Made by a program: the position numbers and the translations under genes
The notes under the pieces: model-generated
What the model was told of the DNA's origin: nothing
The model's input: the letters and a program-made list of their open reading frames with translations, nothing else
Database searches by the model: none
In this document: positions 18,101-27,038 of the stretch, in pieces
Layout of the letters: every line of letters starts with the position of its first letter
Position numbering within the stretch: position 1 is the stretch's first letter
DNA from: Treponema sp.
GTDB lineage: Bacteria; Spirochaetota; Spirochaetia; Treponematales; Treponemataceae
Length of the DNA: 64,000 nucleotides
Assembly (NCBI GenBank): GCA_017935745.1
Contig: JAGBGX010000008.1
Span: 36,415 to 100,414 of the forward strand
Reading direction: 5' to 3'

Positions 18101-19131
18101 AGGTCTTCGTCTCCTTCTGGTGTTAATTCCTCAAAATCTTCATTTTCTTGCTCGTCGATTCGTTCAATAATCTGCACGGCAACCTTTTTTCCCACAACGC
18201 CGGGCTGGCAGTAAAATTTCTTTTTGCTGCCGACGCTAAGCGAAAGCGGCTCTCCCACTTTTATCGAGTTGAGCCGTATGACATCGCCGGTCCGCAGCCT
18301 CAGGACATCCCGTATCGGAACATTTATGGAGCCGATTTCAGCAACAAGCTCCATTTCCACATCGGAAAGCTTTTCCTTGAGCGTCTCCAGATACTGAGTT
18401 GTAGAGCTTCTTCTGACTGAAGAGAACCAGAAAGAAGAAGACAGCTTGGAGACAATCGGCTCGATGGTAATGTACGGAATGCAGATGTTCATCATGCCCG
18501 CTTCCTCGCCGATCTTTATTTCCAAGGTGACAAGAATGACCATTTCGCTCGGAGGAACAATCTGCGCAAACTGCGGGTTCGTTTCAATCTGCTGGAGCCG
18601 CGGGCGCAGGTCAATCACCTGTGTCCAAGCCTCGCGCATATTCGCAAGAATGCGGACAATGATTCCTTCCATGACAGACTGCTCGATGTCCGTCAGGTCG
18701 CGGTTCACTTTTCCGCCGGTGTCGCCCGAGCCGCCGAACAGACGGTCAATAATAATGAAGGTGATTTCCGGCGCAATCTCAAGCACCGCGTTTCCCTTCA
18801 GCGGATCCATGTTGATGACTGCAAGCGTTGTCGGAGTCGGAATGGAGCGGATAAATTCCTCATACGTAAGCTGATCAACGGAAGCGACATGAACGTGAAC
18901 GAGCGTCCGCAGCTGCGCAGAAAGGCTTGTTGTTGTAAGACGGGCAAATGTCTCATGCATATTGGAAACAGTGCGTATCTGCTCCTTTGAGAATTTGTCC
19001 GGGCGACGGAAGTCGTAGATTTTTATGCGCCGGGTGTCAGTGACCGGCTTAAATTCATCTGCCTCGCTTTCGCCTGTGCTTATCGCCTGCAGCAGCTGGT
19101 CAATTTCATCCTGTGACAGAACCTCATTCAT
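18097..19131 (-). CDS. fliM: Flagellar motor switch protein FliM
   Basis: 344 residues. The N-terminal CheY-binding motif [13 protein letters not shown] is intact, followed by the middle domain (about 45-235, with [24 protein letters not shown]) and a C-terminal SpoA domain (about 260-330, [30 protein letters not shown]). It binds phosphorylated CheY and sets rotation sense. A Glu-rich tail ([19 protein letters not shown]) extends the C-terminus. It is 24 bases after fliL. Confidence 0.97.
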   Translation of the reverse strand: MNEVLSQDEIDQLLQAISTGESEADEFKPVTDTRRIKIYDFRRPDKFSKEQIRTVSNMHETFARLTTTSLSAQLRTLVHVHVASVDQLTYEEFIRSIPTPTTLAVINMDPLKGNAVLEIAPEITFIIIDRLFGGSGDTGGKVNRDLTDIEQSVMEGIIVRILANMREAWTQVIDLRPRLQQIETNPQFAQIVPPSEMVILVTLEIKIGEEAGMMNICIPYITIEPIVSKLSSSFWFSSVRRSSTTQYLETLKEKLSDVEMELVAEIGSINVPIRDVLRLRTGDVIRLNSIKVGEPLSLSVGSKKKFYCQPGVVGKKVAVQIIERIDEQENEDFEELTPEGDEDL

Positions 19132-19155
19132 GCCTCATCCCACCTTGTTTTCAGC

Positions 19156-19710
19156 CTACTGCTGAATCACATCTTTTCCTGTAAAGCGGACGTCGCGGAT
19201 CCGTGAGTTGCTCAGAATATCATCGTTGATCTGATCACGTATCTGCTGCCTCAGGACTTCCTCATTCTGCGGCCGCAAGTCTTCCACTGTCTGCTCGGAA
19301 AAGAACCTTCTCAGGAAGTCTATGATTTCTATGCGCCGCTCCGTGATTTCTGTCGAGGCTGTCTTGTCGTCCTTCTTGTATCCGAGCGCTATGGTGACTG
19401 TCACGCTTGCAGGCACCGGGTCGCTTGTGGACGTGCGGATCTGGTCAAGCGATGTGTACCAGTCGTATGACTCCCGCTTTACCGTGTACTCCTCGCTCAC
19501 CGGAATTGCCGCTGACGGCGTCTTTCCGCCCTTATTCAAAATAATGGTTGTAACCACTACAATAGTGACAATGAAAATGACAGCAGCAACGCCAATCAAA
19601 ATAAATTTCAAGAGCTGAGGAAACGCATTCTTCAGGCCGCCTTTCTTGCCTGACGAAGACTCCGAGCCGATGTCATCGCCCAGGTCGTCTGCATTGCTTT
19701 CGTCTGCCAT
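19156..19710 (-). CDS. fliL: Flagellar basal body-associated protein FliL
   Basis: 184 residues: a short acidic cytoplasmic tail, one membrane helix (about 34-55, LLKFILIGVAAVIFIVTIVVVTTIIL), and a periplasmic stomatin-like domain (about 75-184). FliL rings surround the stator and raise torque. The ATG at 19710 has a GAGGATTTT site. A TTCCGATAA sigma-28-like box lies 36 bases upstream of the ATG in the motB-fliL gap. Confidence 0.94.
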   Translation of the reverse strand: MADESNADDLGDDIGSESSSGKKGGLKNAFPQLLKFILIGVAAVIFIVTIVVVTTIILNKGGKTPSAAIPVSEEYTVKRESYDWYTSLDQIRTSTSDPVPASVTVTIALGYKKDDKTASTEITERRIEIIDFLRRFFSEQTVEDLRPQNEEVLRQQIRDQINDDILSNSRIRDVRFTGKDVIQQ

Positions 19711-19746
19711 AAAATCCTCCCGAATTCTAAAGTCTTCTCGTTATTC

Positions 19747-19753
19747 TTATCGG
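19747..19753 (-). promoter_or_regulatory. Candidate FliA (sigma-28) -10 box upstream of fliL
   Basis: The minus strand reads TTCCGATAAG, matching the core of the sigma-28 -10 consensus GCCGATAA. A TTAA element lies about 17 bases further upstream, a poor match to the TAAA -35. The same TTCCGATAA string precedes flbD and flbB. Confidence 0.4.
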
Positions 19754-19782
19754 AATTTTTACTTGTTATATTAACACAACTT

Positions 19783-20502
19783 TCAAAAATGCCCGTCATC
19801 CAAAACGATTATGTCCACGCGGCGGTTGTATGCCCTGCCTTCCGCAGTGTCATTGCTGAATTTCGGGCGCGTGTCTGCGTATCCGGCTATGGAAAACTGG
19901 TTTTCATTCACGCCGAAGTCAGCCAGACAATGAAGGACATTTGCCGCCCGGTCTGCGGAAAGCTCCCAGTTGCTTTCATACGGCCCGGAAGGATCCACCG
20001 GCTGATTGTCGGTATGGCCTTCAATCCGCCACCGCCGTCCTGCCACTTCGGGAGCCGCAAAAAACTGGGCAAGCCGCAGCAGCGTCTCACGGGACTCCTC
20101 TATGTTCAGCTCCGCGCTTCCCTCTTCAAAGAATGCATCTGATGCCAGAGAAATGATAAGCCCGCGCTCATCGCTTGTAATAGTCACCTTGTTTGACTTG
20201 ACTTCAGGAGTGAAGCTTGAGACAGCCTTTTTCATGGCAGGGCCGAGCGCCTTTCCTTTTTCAAGGGACGGAAGCGCGCTGACAACGTTTCCGAGGTTCG
20301 CAAGGCTTCCCGGGCTGACAGAAATTCCGCCGCCCTGGTTATTGTTTGCAAGGGAAGCCTGAAGCGCAGCCATCTGCACAGCGTCAGACTCAGAAGGATC
20401 ATAGAGCATGACGAAAAAGCAGAGCATCAGGGTAATCATGTCGCCGTATGTGCCTTGCCACGCAGTTGACGGCTTGTCAGGTTCTTTTTTTTCTTTTGCC
20501 AT
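19783..20502 (-). CDS. motB: Flagellar stator protein MotB
   Basis: 239 residues. The N-terminal helix [17 protein letters not shown] contains the ion-binding Asp at residue 21. The C-terminal OmpA-like domain that grips peptidoglycan (about 110-235) has [14 protein letters not shown] and [19 protein letters not shown]. MotB anchors the stator. It starts 15 bases after motA and is followed by a 72-base gap before fliL. Confidence 0.97.
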   Translation of the reverse strand: MAKEKKEPDKPSTAWQGTYGDMITLMLCFFVMLYDPSESDAVQMAALQASLANNNQGGGISVSPGSLANLGNVVSALPSLEKGKALGPAMKKAVSSFTPEVKSNKVTITSDERGLIISLASDAFFEEGSAELNIEESRETLLRLAQFFAAPEVAGRRWRIEGHTDNQPVDPSGPYESNWELSADRAANVLHCLADFGVNENQFSIAGYADTRPKFSNDTAEGRAYNRRVDIIVLDDGHF

Positions 20503-20517
20503 TGAAACAGCTCCCGC

Positions 20518-21300
20518 CTAGTCTTTCAGGATGTCGGCTTCAATAGCCTTGCGCGACTTGGGATCAAGGTACGTAAGAAGCTTCTGTCCGAGCACGCGCG
20601 GATTGTCTCCGGCCTGAATCGAAAGAATTCCTTCCAGAACCATTTCCTTTACGTTCATTTCGCAGCTGTTCTGATAGATAAGCTTCTGCGCCAAAGGCCC
20701 GAACAGCCAGTTTGCAAGCATGGAGCCGTACAATGTTGTAATAAGGGCAACAGCCATGTTCGGTCCGAGGGAGCTTTTGTCCTCCAGGTTGCGGAGCATT
20801 CCGATAAGTCCGATAACAGTTCCCATCATTCCGAATCCGGGCGCAAAGCCCGCCCACTGGATAACGATGTTCGCCCATGACATGTGGCGGCTTTCTGCCT
20901 GCGCCATCTCATTTTCAAGGATTGAGCGGATTGCTGTTCCGTCATTTCCGTCAACCATGAGACGAAGCCCTTCCTTCAGGAACGCATCATCAAGATCGTC
21001 AAGGCCTTCCTCAAGCGCAAGGATTCCCTCGCGCCGGGCTTTTTCGCTCAGTGAAACCATATTCTGAACTGTCGTCTTTTCCCCGTAGTCATACGTTTTA
21101 AAGCAGCGCCCGATAATGCCGAACAGCCCCAGAACCTGGTTCATAGGCGCGCAGATCCACAAAGAAAAATAAGAGCCGCCGATAGTAACAAAGACAGACG
21201 GAATATCAATAATTCCCATAAGGGAGCCGCCGGAAGTAAAAACACCGACGCACATCATTGCCAGTCCGCCCAAAAATCCTATCAGAGTAGCTATATCCAT
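20518..21300 (-). CDS. motA: Flagellar stator protein MotA
   Basis: 260 residues with four membrane helices: two near the N-terminus (about 3-48) and two at about 148-205 (WAGFAPGFGMMGTVIGLIGML and MAVALITTLYGSMLANWLF). The cytoplasmic loop that meets FliG lies between, and the family's conserved Pro is in the APGFGMMGT helix. With MotB it forms the ion channel that drives rotation. It is 24 bases after flbD. Confidence 0.97.
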   Translation of the reverse strand: MDIATLIGFLGGLAMMCVGVFTSGGSLMGIIDIPSVFVTIGGSYFSLWICAPMNQVLGLFGIIGRCFKTYDYGEKTTVQNMVSLSEKARREGILALEEGLDDLDDAFLKEGLRLMVDGNDGTAIRSILENEMAQAESRHMSWANIVIQWAGFAPGFGMMGTVIGLIGMLRNLEDKSSLGPNMAVALITTLYGSMLANWLFGPLAQKLIYQNSCEMNVKEMVLEGILSIQAGDNPRVLGQKLLTYLDPKSRKAIEADILKD

Positions 21301-21324
21301 TTTTTCCTCCCGATTGCACAGAAA

Positions 21325-21516
21325 TCACAGTTCCTGCATGCCGATTTTTTTTCTATATGAAACAATTTTCTCTATAATTTCTTCCGGAGAATCCTTGACG
21401 ACAATTTTTTTTCCAGACAGAAGCGTCAGCGTCAGATCCGGGTTCTGCTCCATGCACTCAACCTGATGCGGATTGACCCAGTACTTTTTTCCATTCAGGC
21501 GCGTTACTTCTATCAT
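21325..21516 (-). CDS. flbD: FlbD family flagellar protein
   Basis: 63 residues, MIEVTRLNGKKYWVNPHQVECMEQNPD, the characteristic short FlbD family found beside motA in spirochetes and Firmicutes. Function is not established; it is soluble and mixed alpha/beta. It is the first gene of the large motility operon here, since a two-component system now lies where flgE would normally precede it. A TATAGT box ends 5 bases before the ATG and a sigma-28-like box lies about 80 bases upstream. Confidence 0.92.
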   Translation of the reverse strand: MIEVTRLNGKKYWVNPHQVECMEQNPDLTLTLLSGKKIVVKDSPEEIIEKIVSYRKKIGMQEL

Positions 21517-21521
21517 ATTCT

Positions 21522-21602
21522 ACTATAATGAACTGTAAAAGGTGAATCGTCAAGTACGTTAGACGATTTTGAACCAAAAAATGCAGCTGTTTTTCTTATC
21601 GG
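21522..21602 (-). promoter_or_regulatory. Regulatory region upstream of flbD
   Basis: Three signals are visible. TATAGT ends 5 bases before the flbD ATG, with TTGACG 20 bases further up, a spacing too long for a good sigma-70 promoter. AATCGTC and GACGATT (21545-21568) form a perfect 7-base inverted repeat around 10 bases, a possible operator. TTCCGATAA (21596-21602) resembles a sigma-28 -10 box. Confidence 0.45.
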
Positions 21603-21672
21603 AACTATTTTCAGAAAAGATAAATTTCCGTTAAATGCATAAAAAAAAGAGAACAAAGAGCCTGTTATGCGT

Positions 21673-21684
21673 TACACTGAAGGT
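21673..21684 (+). promoter_or_regulatory. Candidate -10 box abutting the response-regulator start
   Basis: TACACT ends exactly 6 bases before ATG 21685, so transcription would start on the A of the start codon. The -35 position (AGAACA) is a poor match, so this is a weak promoter call. GAAGG lies too close to the ATG to act as a normal ribosome site. Confidence 0.4.
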
Positions 21685-22395
21685 ATGAAAGCAAGCATTC
21701 TTGTCATAGAAGACGTTCCCGAGATGGCAGACCTTATCTGCATGTACCTGAGAAACGCCGGATTCGAGCCGCTGCCGCTTGACACTGCCGAAAAGGCGCA
21801 GGAACAGATCAGCGGCGGATATGAGCCTTCGCTGGTTCTCCTTGACTTAAACCTTCCCGGCATGAGCGGATTCGACTTTCTCAAGTCGTTCCGGAAAACA
21901 TGCAGGGCGACTATTCCTGTCATTGTTGTTTCCGCCAGGGACGATGACGAGGACATCATAAAAGGGCTCGGACTGGGAGCCGATGAATTTGTCACAAAAC
22001 CGTTCAGCCCCAAGGTGCTTGTGGCACGGGTCCAGGCAAAGCTTGCCCGGCTGCTGGAAACAGAGGCTTCTGTTGAAGAGACGATACGGTTCGGGCCGTA
22101 CACGCTTTTGTGCAACAGCTGCGTCCTCAAGAAAGGAGCTGAAAAAATTCCTCTTTCTGCAAAGGAATACGAAGTGCTGGAATTCCTTGCGCGCAGCAGC
22201 GGAACGCCGGTCACGCCGGAGCAGATATTCAGGGGCGTGTGGAAGTCGCACTTTGGCGATGTGACGGCAGTCGGCGTGTATGTCCAGCGGCTCAGAAAAA
22301 AAATCGAGACAAACCCAGCCGCTCCGCAGTACATAACAACGCAGTTCGGCATGGGATACCAGTTCAATGCGAATCCGGCAGACGGAAACAGCTAG
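21685..22395 (+). CDS. OmpR-family response regulator
   Basis: 236 residues. Receiver domain (1-120): acidic pair ED at residues 8-9, phosphoacceptor Asp in LVLLDLNLPGMSGFDF (near residue 53), and Lys in EFVTKPFSPKVL. A winged-helix Trans_reg_C domain follows (about 135-230, ending RKKIETNPAAPQYITTQFGMGYQF). I start at MKASILV because OmpR-type proteins begin there. It pairs with the histidine kinase 13 bases downstream. The pair lies between the two motility operons; its signal and targets are unknown. Confidence 0.95.
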   Translation: MKASILVIEDVPEMADLICMYLRNAGFEPLPLDTAEKAQEQISGGYEPSLVLLDLNLPGMSGFDFLKSFRKTCRATIPVIVVSARDDDEDIIKGLGLGADEFVTKPFSPKVLVARVQAKLARLLETEASVEETIRFGPYTLLCNSCVLKKGAEKIPLSAKEYEVLEFLARSSGTPVTPEQIFRGVWKSHFGDVTAVGVYVQRLRKKIETNPAAPQYITTQFGMGYQFNANPADGNS

Positions 22396-22408
22396 GCAGA
22401 TACTCCGC

Positions 22409-23779
22409 ATGAAAATCAAGAACCAAATTTCTGTCTTCATTATCGGAATCATAACGCTTCCTGTGCTGACGATGGCGCTCTTTCCCCTTCAGGCATACAT
22501 GACATCTGCGCAGCGGTTCCTGATGAAAGGATACGATGAAATCAAGCTGATAAACGAAGCAGGACTGTCTGAGGACGAGTGGAAGCTGATCCGGCGGTAT
22601 GCTGAAACAGTTCCGCCGAGATTCCAGTTCATTATCGTTTACAGGCAGAAAGCTGTCATGTCCACAATGCCTGAAATTGCGGCAGGCTCTCCCTGCGCGA
22701 TGGAAGACATCCTTGCGCTTGTGAGCCGTACAAATGATTCCTATGACTACCAGTTCCAGTCCATTCCGTCTGCGCCTCAGTCCGGGGCGGAAGGAAAAGC
22801 AGAGCCGGCAGGAACCGTCATCAGCCGCTACATCCCGAAATGGAAAAAATCCCCTCACAGGATTCCGAAATTCTTCATTCCCGCGCTTCTTGTGATTGCC
22901 GTCTTTGAGGCATTCTCAATCACAGTAATCATTCTCATTGCAAAGTCAATTTCACGCTCCATAGAAATGCTGCAGCAGTCAGCGCAAAAAATCGCGGGCG
23001 GAGACCTTGAAACAAAAATCGAGATTCCTGCAAAAAGAAGCGCAAACGAAATCACCTGCCTTCAGGAGGATCTGGAGGCAATGAAGAATTCGCTCAAGGA
23101 AGACCAGCAGCGCCGCTCGCGGTTTATAATGGGAATCAGCCACGACCTGAGGACTCCAGTCGCGCTGATAAAAGGATATGCGGAAGCGATTTCAGACGGC
23201 GTTGCAAGCAGCGCAGACATCATGCAGAAGTCGCTTTCAATAATCAGCGCAAAGGCCGAACAGCTTGAGTCGATGATTGACGATCTCATCAACTACGTGA
23301 AGCTGAACAACGCGGAATGGAAAAATGCCCGCGAGCCGGTTGAAATACGCTCTTTCCTTGAGGAATGCGCAGCAGGCATGGTTCTGGCGGCACAGGTGTA
23401 CAGGCGCAGCTTCTTCACTTCAATAACGCTGGACAGCCAGAGCGTGCTGATGGACAGGAAGCTGTTTTCCCGGGCGCTGGAAAACCTGTTCGGGAATGCC
23501 CTGCGCTACACACGGGACGGGGACTCCGTTTTTCTTGAGGCCTGGAACACAGCGGAAGGAAAGGCCGCAGTCTGCATACGGGACACCGGCATCGGAATTC
23601 CTGAAGGCGATCTTGAAAAAGTCTTTGAGCCGTTCTTCCGCGCAACAAATTCACGGCGGGAAAACGGAATGGGAATCGGGCTTTCTGTAGTCAGGCAGAT
23701 AGTCAGCTCCCACGGCTGGGACATCGCTGTAAAATCTGAAGCCGGAAAGGGAACCGCGTTTACAATAACCATGAGCTGA
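22409..23779 (+). CDS. Membrane sensor histidine kinase
   Basis: 456 residues from ATG 22409 (MKIKNQISVFII). Two membrane helices (about 8-30 and 155-180) enclose a periplasmic sensor region of about 120 residues, then HAMP (about 180-230), the H-box FIMGISHDLRTPVALIKGY (His near 244), N-box ENLFGNALRYTRDG, and G boxes DTGIGIPEGDLEKVFEPFF and GMGIGLSVVRQIV. All catalytic motifs are intact. The 3' end overlaps miaA tail to tail by 20 bases. Confidence 0.95.
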   Translation: MKIKNQISVFIIGIITLPVLTMALFPLQAYMTSAQRFLMKGYDEIKLINEAGLSEDEWKLIRRYAETVPPRFQFIIVYRQKAVMSTMPEIAAGSPCAMEDILALVSRTNDSYDYQFQSIPSAPQSGAEGKAEPAGTVISRYIPKWKKSPHRIPKFFIPALLVIAVFEAFSITVIILIAKSISRSIEMLQQSAQKIAGGDLETKIEIPAKRSANEITCLQEDLEAMKNSLKEDQQRRSRFIMGISHDLRTPVALIKGYAEAISDGVASSADIMQKSLSIISAKAEQLESMIDDLINYVKLNNAEWKNAREPVEIRSFLEECAAGMVLAAQVYRRSFFTSITLDSQSVLMDRKLFSRALENLFGNALRYTRDGDSVFLEAWNTAEGKAAVCIRDTGIGIPEGDLEKVFEPFFRATNSRRENGMGIGLSVVRQIVSSHGWDIAVKSEAGKGTAFTITMS

Positions 23780-24722
23780 AGAAGCGCAGGACAATCTCCC
23801 TGATTTTTTCCTTGTCATCAGCGTCAGCAGAAACCGCGCCAGGAATTCCGCGCATAAAGGCACACTGCTTCCGTGCATAACGGCAGCTGTCTGTCTTAAT
23901 ACGTTCCTTTATCTGAGCCGGGGAAAGCCCTTCAATAAAAAACTCCCTGTAGCCGATTGCCTTCATTGCGGGGCAGTCCTCCGTAATGCCGTTTTTCCTC
24001 AGGCGCTCAACCTCCTGTTCAAGCCCCTGCGCAAACATCTGCTCAACACGGGAGCTGATCCGCAGGCGCAATTCTTCTATGGAGCGGTGCAGAACAAGCG
24101 TGCAAAAGCTATAGCGGGAACGCAGCTTTGAAGGGAGGGCAAAGGAACTCAGCGGCGTTCCGCATGAATAAAAGACTTCCAGCGCGCGGCAGATCCTGTA
24201 TCCGTCGTGCGGGCTGATTTTTTTTGCGCTGGCAGGATCCACAATCTCAAGCTCGGCATAGAGGGCCTCCCTTCCCGCCGAGGCAAGCCTGTTCTGTATC
24301 TGGCTCCTGATTTCAGGGCGACTTTCAGGCGCAGCGGGAGCGCCAAGCAGGAAGTTCCGTATGTAAAAGCCCGTTCCGCCCAGAACAACAGGAATATTCT
24401 TCCTGCTCCAGATTTCACCGCACAGCCTGTCCGCAGCCTCCATAAAATGTCCGAGTGAAAACTGCTCCTGAGGGCTTGCGGTGTCAATAAGGTGATACGG
24501 AATCTCTGCACGCTGTGAAGCCGAAGGCTTTGCAGTTCCTATGTCCAGTCCCTTGTACACGGCCTGGCTGTCGGCGCTGATAACTTCCGCCTGCCCTTTA
24601 AAACGAAAAAGGCTGCTTCCGCCGAACAGTTCTTCGGCCAAAGCAGTCTTTCCGCACGCAGTCGGGGCAAAAATGACAAGAACCGGGATCCGGCTGTCAG
24701 CGGGACACCGGCTCAATGGCAT
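23760..24722 (-). CDS. miaA: tRNA dimethylallyltransferase
   Basis: 320 residues; transfers a dimethylallyl group to A37 of tRNAs reading UNN codons. The P-loop is APTACGKTALAEELF, where family members usually have GPTASGKT, so a Cys replaces the Ser. The DSxQ motif is present in VISADSQAVYKGLDIGTAKPS, and SPHDGYRICRALEVFY and PAMKAIGYREF follow. The start overlaps rpoZ by 26 bases, so it is coupled to it. Confidence 0.95.
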   Translation of the reverse strand: MPLSRCPADSRIPVLVIFAPTACGKTALAEELFGGSSLFRFKGQAEVISADSQAVYKGLDIGTAKPSASQRAEIPYHLIDTASPQEQFSLGHFMEAADRLCGEIWSRKNIPVVLGGTGFYIRNFLLGAPAAPESRPEIRSQIQNRLASAGREALYAELEIVDPASAKKISPHDGYRICRALEVFYSCGTPLSSFALPSKLRSRYSFCTLVLHRSIEELRLRISSRVEQMFAQGLEQEVERLRKNGITEDCPAMKAIGYREFFIEGLSPAQIKERIKTDSCRYARKQCAFMRGIPGAVSADADDKEKIREIVLRFFSSWLL

Positions 24723-24918
24723 ACTGCACGTCTCCGGTGAAAAGCTGGCGCGCGGCGAGGCTCACCACTTTTCCGTCGTTATCCTCTACAAGCTCGCAGA
24801 CAGCAGGATCTTCAATCATTGCAAGCTTCGCAAGCTGATATGCACGGCGGCTTGCAGCAGCAGTAATCGCATACATTCCGCCCTTGAATTTTGCAAGTTC
24901 TTCCAGTGGAAAAATCAT
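24697..24918 (-). CDS. rpoZ: RNA polymerase omega subunit
   Basis: 73 residues. The omega signature is clear: FKGGMYAITAAASRRAYQLAK then AARQLFTGDVQYAIEP. It stabilises the beta-prime subunit. The ATG has GAGG 8 bases upstream. It heads a two-gene operon with miaA and has its own promoter. Confidence 0.93.
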   Translation of the reverse strand: MIFPLEELAKFKGGMYAITAAASRRAYQLAKLAMIEDPAVCELVEDNDGKVVSLAARQLFTGDVQYAIEPVSR

Positions 24919-24939
24919 CTCTTATACCTCAATCTATAA

Positions 24940-24969
24940 AGTTTACCATACAAGCAGAAGGGAAGTCAA
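24940..24969 (-). promoter_or_regulatory. Sigma-70 promoter of rpoZ-miaA
   Basis: TTGACT, an 18-base spacer and TAAACT read towards rpoZ. The predicted leader is about 15 bases and contains GAGG, so this one is a normal leadered promoter, unlike several others here. Confidence 0.6.
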
Positions 24970-24994
24970 GACGTGCAGAAGTCGGTCATCAGCA

Positions 24995-25032
24995 TAAAAA
25001 AAGCCGGACAGACGAGGGTACATCTGTCCGGC
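24995..25032 (-). terminator. Intrinsic terminator after flgE
   Basis: On the minus strand GCCGGACAGA and TCTGTCCGGC form a perfect 10-base stem around a 10-base loop, followed directly by seven T. It lies 46 bases after the flgE stop and ends the flbB-fliK-flgD-flgE operon. Confidence 0.92.
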
Positions 25033-25077
25033 ACGGTCAAGCCGTATATCTTCTATAGATATGTCTTTGTCAGCTTA

Positions 25078-26469
25078 CTAGCGCTTGAGGCTCAGGACGG
25101 TCTCAAGCATTGAGTCGCCTGTCTGGATTGTCTTTGCGTTTGACTCAAATCCGCGCTGCGTGACAATCATGTCAGTGAGCTGCTCGGTCAGGTCTACGTT
25201 TGACATTTCAAGCGTTCCGGCAAGCATGCTTCCCTTGCCCTGCGTTCCGCTTTCACCGATGTTCGCCATGCCGGAGTTGATTGACTCGGCGTATGTGTTG
25301 TCGCCCTTTTTCTCAAGTCCGCCCTGGTTTGTAAAGCTTGCCATCGCAACCTGCCCGATTGTACGCACCGAGCCGTTCGAGTAGACGCCCGTAATCACGC
25401 CCGACTGGTCAATCTTAAAGTTGTCAAGGTAGCCGAGCCGGTATCCGTCCTGAAAATTCGCCTTTGTTGTTGACTTTGAGGCGGCCTGTGTGATGGTGTT
25501 TTCCATTGAGCCGATTGTTCCCAGGTTCAAGTTGAATGTCTGGCGGTACGGGTTTCCGTCTGCGTCAGCATTTGAATCAGCCACAGCATACGAAGCCTGA
25601 AGAACGATTTCGCCCTCCGGGTTTGACTGGTTTCCGGCGCTGTCAACAACAGACTGAAGCTTTCCGGTGTTGTCAAAGTTGAGCGTGTAAGTGTTCTCAA
25701 CGCCGTCAGTCGTTCCAAAGCCGATGCGTGTCTGCGTGTACTCGGCATTGTCAGGATCTACGTTCACCGTCACAGTCCACTGGTTCGGGTTGCCCGGAAC
25801 CTTGACAAAATCCATCTGCACCTGATGCGGATTTCCGTATGTGTCGTAAATGTCGATTTCAGTCTGCCACGTTCCTTCAATAACCTGATCAGCTGTAGGA
25901 TTTTCCGGGATTTCCGGGGTGTTCTTGTTCAGGTTGCAGAAATAGCGCACATTTTCGGTCGCTTTCGGCGGATCCTTCTGCCCTACAGGAATCACAAGGT
26001 CTGTGGGAGTTGAAGATGTGCGCAGAATCTGCCGTCCGTTCACTTCCTCAGCCATCCAGCCCTGCACACGCAGACCGTTCGCCGGGTTTACAAGCGTTCC
26101 CTCGGAATCAGTTCCGAAGACACCCGCGCGCGAGTAAAATGTCTGGTCGCCGTTCTTAAGGACAAAAAATCCGTTTCCCTGAATGGCAAGATCCGTTGTA
26201 TTTCCTGTTGTCTGCAAATTTCCCTGCGTAAAGATAGTGTCGATTGTGGCGACGCTCATTCCAAGCCCGACTTCCTTGGGGTTCACGCCTCCGACTTCCT
26301 CTGTAGGACGCGCCGCGCCATTAATCTGCTGGCTTATCATGTCCTGGAACGTTGCGCGGCCCTTTTTAAATCCATACGTGTTTACATTGGAAATGTTGTT
26401 TCCAATGACATCCATTCTTGTCTGGTGATTCTGCAGGCCGGAAACGCCCGCATACAGTGATCTCATCAT
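25078..26469 (-). CDS. flgE: Flagellar hook protein FlgE
   Basis: 463 residues from ATG 26469 ([19 protein letters not shown]), with AGAGGG 7 bases upstream; the reading from 26553 runs into flgD-side sequence and is rejected. The N-terminal flagellar rod/hook motif ([25 protein letters not shown]) and the C-terminal [21 protein letters not shown] helix are intact. Spirochete hooks are covalently cross-linked through lysinoalanine; that chemistry is known for the group and not visible here. It is the last gene of its operon. Confidence 0.97.
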   Translation of the reverse strand: MMRSLYAGVSGLQNHQTRMDVIGNNISNVNTYGFKKGRATFQDMISQQINGAARPTEEVGGVNPKEVGLGMSVATIDTIFTQGNLQTTGNTTDLAIQGNGFFVLKNGDQTFYSRAGVFGTDSEGTLVNPANGLRVQGWMAEEVNGRQILRTSSTPTDLVIPVGQKDPPKATENVRYFCNLNKNTPEIPENPTADQVIEGTWQTEIDIYDTYGNPHQVQMDFVKVPGNPNQWTVTVNVDPDNAEYTQTRIGFGTTDGVENTYTLNFDNTGKLQSVVDSAGNQSNPEGEIVLQASYAVADSNADADGNPYRQTFNLNLGTIGSMENTITQAASKSTTKANFQDGYRLGYLDNFKIDQSGVITGVYSNGSVRTIGQVAMASFTNQGGLEKKGDNTYAESINSGMANIGESGTQGKGSMLAGTLEMSNVDLTEQLTDMIVTQRGFESNAKTIQTGDSMLETVLSLKR

Positions 26470-26556
26470 GCTTTTACCCTCTTTGTGATGATTTATGTCA
26501 GCTGAAAAGACAGCCTCACGAAGCGGCCTTTTCAGCCGCCTCTCCCAACGCACCTG

Positions 26557-27006
26557 CTATTCGCCGTAGACGGCGGAAATCTGCTTCATGTCGTAGTACA
26601 TATTGTTGATTCTGACCTGCGGATTCTGCCCGTATGTGACAGCTTCCACAACGCCCGTTGTCTTTGTATCCCCGAGAGAAACATCGACGGTCCTGCCGAT
26701 TGTGCTGACAGCCTGGGAAGAAACAAGCATGGAATTCATCTTTGCAAATTCCTGGTTCATGTTTGTCATCTGCTCAAGCGAGCTGAACTGGGCCATCTGC
26801 GCAATGAATTCAGTGTTTTCCATAGGAGAAGTCGGATCCTGATTTGAAAGCTGCGTAATCAGAAGCTTTAAAAAATCATCCTTTCCCAAGTCATGCTGAA
26901 CCTTGCGCCCTTCAACAGTAATCGACTTGTTAAAAGAATCTACCTGCATATTGAGCTTTGCCATTTCCTGGTCGCTCAGACGAGTGTTCAACTGAATTCC
27001 TTCCAT
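26557..27006 (-). CDS. flgD: Hook capping protein FlgD
   Basis: 149 residues. The conserved N-terminal block GKDDFLKLLITQLSNQDPTSPMENTEFIAQMAQFSSLEQM identifies FlgD. The protein is short: the C-terminal Tudor/Fn3-like part found in longer FlgD proteins is reduced to about 50 residues, as in other spirochetes. It caps the growing hook and is later discarded. Gaps are 32 bases from fliK and 87 to flgE. Confidence 0.95.
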   Translation of the reverse strand: MEGIQLNTRLSDQEMAKLNMQVDSFNKSITVEGRKVQHDLGKDDFLKLLITQLSNQDPTSPMENTEFIAQMAQFSSLEQMTNMNQEFAKMNSMLVSSQAVSTIGRTVDVSLGDTKTTGVVEAVTYGQNPQVRINNMYYDMKQISAVYGE

Positions 27007-27038
27007 GTTATCTCCTATAAAAAAGCCTAAAGGCAGCG

